NCBI GenBank assembly: GCA_017547685.1
Contig: JAFYPD010000027.1
Coordinates: 1-64,000 of the forward strand
Source: Peptococcaceae bacterium
GTDB taxonomy: Bacteria > Bacillota > Peptococcia > Peptococcales > Peptococcaceae
Length of the DNA stretch: 64,000 nt
Direction of reading: 5' to 3'
In this document: positions 61,989-64,000 of the stretch, piece after piece
Layout: each line of letters opens with the position of its first letter
How positions within the stretch are numbered: position 1 is the first letter of the stretch
Notes under the pieces: model-generated
Told to the model about the DNA's origin: nothing
Database searches by the model: none
What the model saw: the letters and a program-made list of their open reading frames with translations, nothing else
Translations under genes and position numbers: made by a program

Positions 61989-63467
61989 TTACGCCTGTTT
62001 TAACGCGATAGCTTCCTGTGCCACTTCATAATCGTCAAAATGATGTTTCACACCATTGACATCCTGATAGTTTTCGTGTCCTTTTCCTGCCAGCAGAACC
62101 ACATCGCCGGCCTGTGCCATTTGTACCGCATAATGAATTGCTTTACGACGGTCAATTTCAACATGATACTGCTCCTGCTGCATGTGCTTCTCTACCCCTG
62201 GCAGAATATCCTGCAGAATCTGCTCTGGATTTTCTGTGCGCGGATTATCGGATGTCACAACACAATAGTCACTCAATCTGGCAGCCGTCTCACCCATCAG
62301 CGGGCGCTTGGTACGGTCGCGGTCCCCGCCGCAGCCAAACACTGTGATAACGCGCCCTTTGGCAAATGCCTGTGCAGTGGAAATTACGTTTTCCAGCCCA
62401 TCCGGTGTGTGGGCATAATCTACGATTACACTGAATGCTTTCGCTTCTTTTACGGTCTGGAATCGGCCGGCGATGCCGCCCACCTGTTCCAGCGCCTGAA
62501 TCACCTCTGTTACCGGGAAACCCAGCGTTTCACCGGCTGCCAGCGCTGCCAGAGAATTGTACACGTTAAAATTACCGGTTAAATGCAATTGTACTGGATG
62601 ACCATCTACTGTGTAACGCACACCTTCCGCGCCAACCTGTACATCTTCCGCTTTCCAGCTTGCATCTTTCTGCATACTGTAGGTAACCACTGGCACATTG
62701 GATGCCACCATGAACTGGTTTGCCCACGCATCATCAATGTTAATAATCGCAGTTTTCTGCAATCCGGCTTTTTCACCGTTTTTCCCCAGCATACGGAACA
62801 GAATGGTTTTTGCTTTGCAATAGTTTTCCATCGTCACATGATAATCCAGATGATCCTGCGTTAAATTGGTGAACACTGCTACATCAAAGTCACAGCAGGT
62901 GACACGGTGCAGTTCCAGTGCATGGGAACTTACTTCCATCACCGCATAATGAATGCCTTCTTCTACCATCTGTGCAAACAGCTGCTGCAGTTCCAGAGAC
63001 TCCGGTGTAGTGCGGGAACCTTCTAAAACCCTGTCCCCAATCCGGTTGTGAATAGTACCAATCAGCCCGGTTTTTTCACCCTGTGCCTCAATGATATGGC
63101 AAATCAGATTGGTTGTGGTAGTTTTCCCGTTGGTACCAGTGACACCAATCAGTTTTAATTTTTCGCTTGGATGTTCGTAATACGCATTGCTAATCTGTGC
63201 CAGTGCCAGACGGCAGTCGTCCACCAGAATCCATGGATATTCGTTCGAGCAGCAGGCCTCATCGGAAATCATGATGGCAATTGCACCGTTATCCAGAGCC
63301 TGACGGATGTACTGATGGCCGTCGCTCTGAAACCCTTTCACTGCTACAAACAGATTGCCCAGTGTCACCTTGCGGGAATCATACTGAATCCCTGTGATCA
63401 TTAAACCCTGCAGAATGCAATGCTTCCGGTATGTAACCTCTTTCAGTAAATCAGTTAAAACTTTCAT
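61989..63467 (-). CDS. murE: UDP-MurNAc-dipeptide--meso-DAP ligase
   Basis: 492 residues. It adds the third amino acid. Y-D-S-R-K-V in the UDP domain, ATP loop GVTGTNGKTTTTNL, VDYAHTPDGLENV, and the specificity motif DNPRTE. DNPR marks meso-diaminopimelate enzymes (L-Lys enzymes lack the Arg). RBS GAGAGGAG precedes the ATG. Confidence 0.96.
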   Translation of the reverse strand: MKVLTDLLKEVTYRKHCILQGLMITGIQYDSRKVTLGNLFVAVKGFQSDGHQYIRQALDNGAIAIMISDEACCSNEYPWILVDDCRLALAQISNAYYEHPSEKLKLIGVTGTNGKTTTTNLICHIIEAQGEKTGLIGTIHNRIGDRVLEGSRTTPESLELQQLFAQMVEEGIHYAVMEVSSHALELHRVTCCDFDVAVFTNLTQDHLDYHVTMENYCKAKTILFRMLGKNGEKAGLQKTAIINIDDAWANQFMVASNVPVVTYSMQKDASWKAEDVQVGAEGVRYTVDGHPVQLHLTGNFNVYNSLAALAAGETLGFPVTEVIQALEQVGGIAGRFQTVKEAKAFSVIVDYAHTPDGLENVISTAQAFAKGRVITVFGCGGDRDRTKRPLMGETAARLSDYCVVTSDNPRTENPEQILQDILPGVEKHMQQEQYHVEIDRRKAIHYAVQMAQAGDVVLLAGKGHENYQDVNGVKHHFDDYEVAQEAIALKQA

Positions 63468-63549
63468 GCCCTATTGCTCCTCTCTATTTCATTAAAAATA
63501 TCTCAACTATAACAAGCAGCAAAGAAATAGCTGCTATTCCATGTAGAAA

Positions 63550-63596
63550 ACAGACAGCAAAAGAATGGACAGTAAAAAAAATCCATTCTTTTGCAT
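63550..63596 (-). terminator. Hairpin between the PASTA-PBP gene and murE
   Basis: A perfect 13-bp stem (63557-63569 with 63582-63594) with T-rich loop and a following TGTCTGTTTTC on the minus strand. The T-tract is poor, so read-through to murE is likely; it may attenuate or process the message. Confidence 0.5.
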
Positions 63597-63609
63597 CACC
63601 TCTCCATTT

Positions 63610-64000
63610 TTATACTTCCCCATCAACAGCAGCAGTACCTTCTTCTGTCAATCCTTCTCCTTCTGCCACAGCCTGTGCTGCTTCCACTTGTGCTGTGGTC
63701 TGAAAGTCAACAATCACTGCTGTACCCCGTTCCACCAGCTGACCAGGGGAAATACTCTGCCCGGTACACAAGCCGCTTCCGTTCATAGTTCCACTCAAGC
63801 CGATCCCTGCTAAAATGCGATCGACTTCTTTGATGGTCCTGCCGTACAGACTTGGCATCACAATCTGTGTGCTTTCCGACGAACCGCAATATAGATATAC
63901 ATTGCCAGTTTTCTGCACATTTGTGCCTGCTGCCGGAACGTAAGTCAATAATGCATCACCCTGCGTCTCCACAATCGGGGTCAGGCCTGCTGCTTTTACC
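63610..64000 (-). CDS. Class B penicillin-binding protein with PASTA repeats (SpoVD/FtsI), C-terminal part
   Basis: The last 129 or so residues of a gene that enters from the right edge. Two PASTA domains: one containing KAAGLTPIVETQGDALLTYV split at the edge, and one from MPSLYGRTIKEVDRILAGIG to TAVIVDFQ. A Glu/Ala tail ends the chain. Position directly before murE is that of SpoVD or Pbp2B in Bacillota; the transpeptidase domain would lie beyond the window. PASTA domains contact peptidoglycan fragments. Confidence 0.85.
   Translation of the reverse strand, partial: VKAAGLTPIVETQGDALLTYVPAAGTNVQKTGNVYLYCGSSESTQIVMPSLYGRTIKEVDRILAGIGLSGTMNGSGLCTGQSISPGQLVERGTAVIVDFQTTAQVEAAQAVAEGEGLTEEGTAAVDGEV

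Noticed and set aside
1-64000. CRISPR arrays, tRNA or rRNA genes, insertion sequences, prophage genes
   Set aside because: No regularly spaced direct repeats, no cloverleaf or rRNA motifs and no transposase, integrase or phage structural motifs were seen on either strand by reading; a tool search would be more sensitive.

Overview
The window is a chromosomal segment of an endospore-forming, anaerobic Bacillota (Clostridia or Negativicutes level; the sequence does not settle which). The evidence is a complete eight-gene spoIIIA operon, spoIIGA-sigE, sigG, spoIVB and gpr, together with an aldehyde:ferredoxin oxidoreductase, a ferredoxin, and MurE with the meso-diaminopimelate signature DNPR. 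SLH domains on one secreted protein imply an SLH-anchored cell surface. No tRNA, rRNA, CRISPR array, prophage or insertion sequence was seen. Apart from sigG, spoIVB, gpr, a thioredoxin-like gene and two genes at the left end, everything is on the minus strand.

Left end (1-3.1 kb): the C-terminus of a membrane acyltransferase, a structured dispersed repeat, an AT-rich DUF4143-type ATPase gene, and sigG behind a good sigma-F-type promoter. From 3.2 to 11.0 kb lies the most interesting unit. A TTGACA-17-TACTAT promoter and a cobalamin riboswitch with an intrinsic terminator precede five genes. These encode an SLH-anchored protein with an alpha/alpha-barrel plus DUF4430 architecture, a second secreted alpha/alpha-barrel protein, a DUF4430 lipoprotein, an ECF-T protein, and a single polypeptide holding two ECF ATPases plus an S component. 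The barrel plus DUF4430 layout is that of animal intrinsic factor and transcobalamin, so I read this as a surface corrinoid-capture system feeding a CbrT-type ECF importer.

From 11.2 to 22.5 kb: spoIVB faces a long operon transcribed leftward in the order Asp23-family, nusB, xseA, xseB, ispA, dxs, tlyA, a NERD-like membrane protein, nadK, argR, recN. From 22.7 to 30.0 kb: spoIIIAA-AH, an orphan soluble histidine kinase, a ferritin-like protein and a two-gene ThrE-type exporter. From 30.1 to 37.3 kb: a CBS-pair protein, trmO, an isochorismatase-like hydrolase, and uvrB-uvrA behind a promoter with a degenerate LexA-like dyad. From 37.4 to 43.9 kb: AOR, a MoaD-like protein and ferredoxin; plsX-acpP; an M20 amidohydrolase; a coiled-coil protein; rsmD. 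From 44 to 49.8 kb: gpr, a BlaR1/BlaI-like pair, a DUF5662 protein, a thioredoxin-like protein, pgeF and an orphan LytTR regulator.

Right end (49.9-64 kb): the division and cell-wall cluster runs leftward from a PASTA-domain penicillin-binding protein (cut by the window edge) through murE, murF, mraY, murD, ftsW, murG, murC, murB, ftsQ and ftsZ, with no ftsA. A strong terminator follows. Then comes spoIIGA-sigE behind a promoter with a 21-bp spacer and a Spo0A-box-like -35, the geometry known for Spo0A-activated spoIIG. Three copies of an unrecognised element (401-566, 12461-12632, 45238-45396) keep short core blocks but have different, internally complementary stems, which suggests a structured RNA or a mobile hairpin element.
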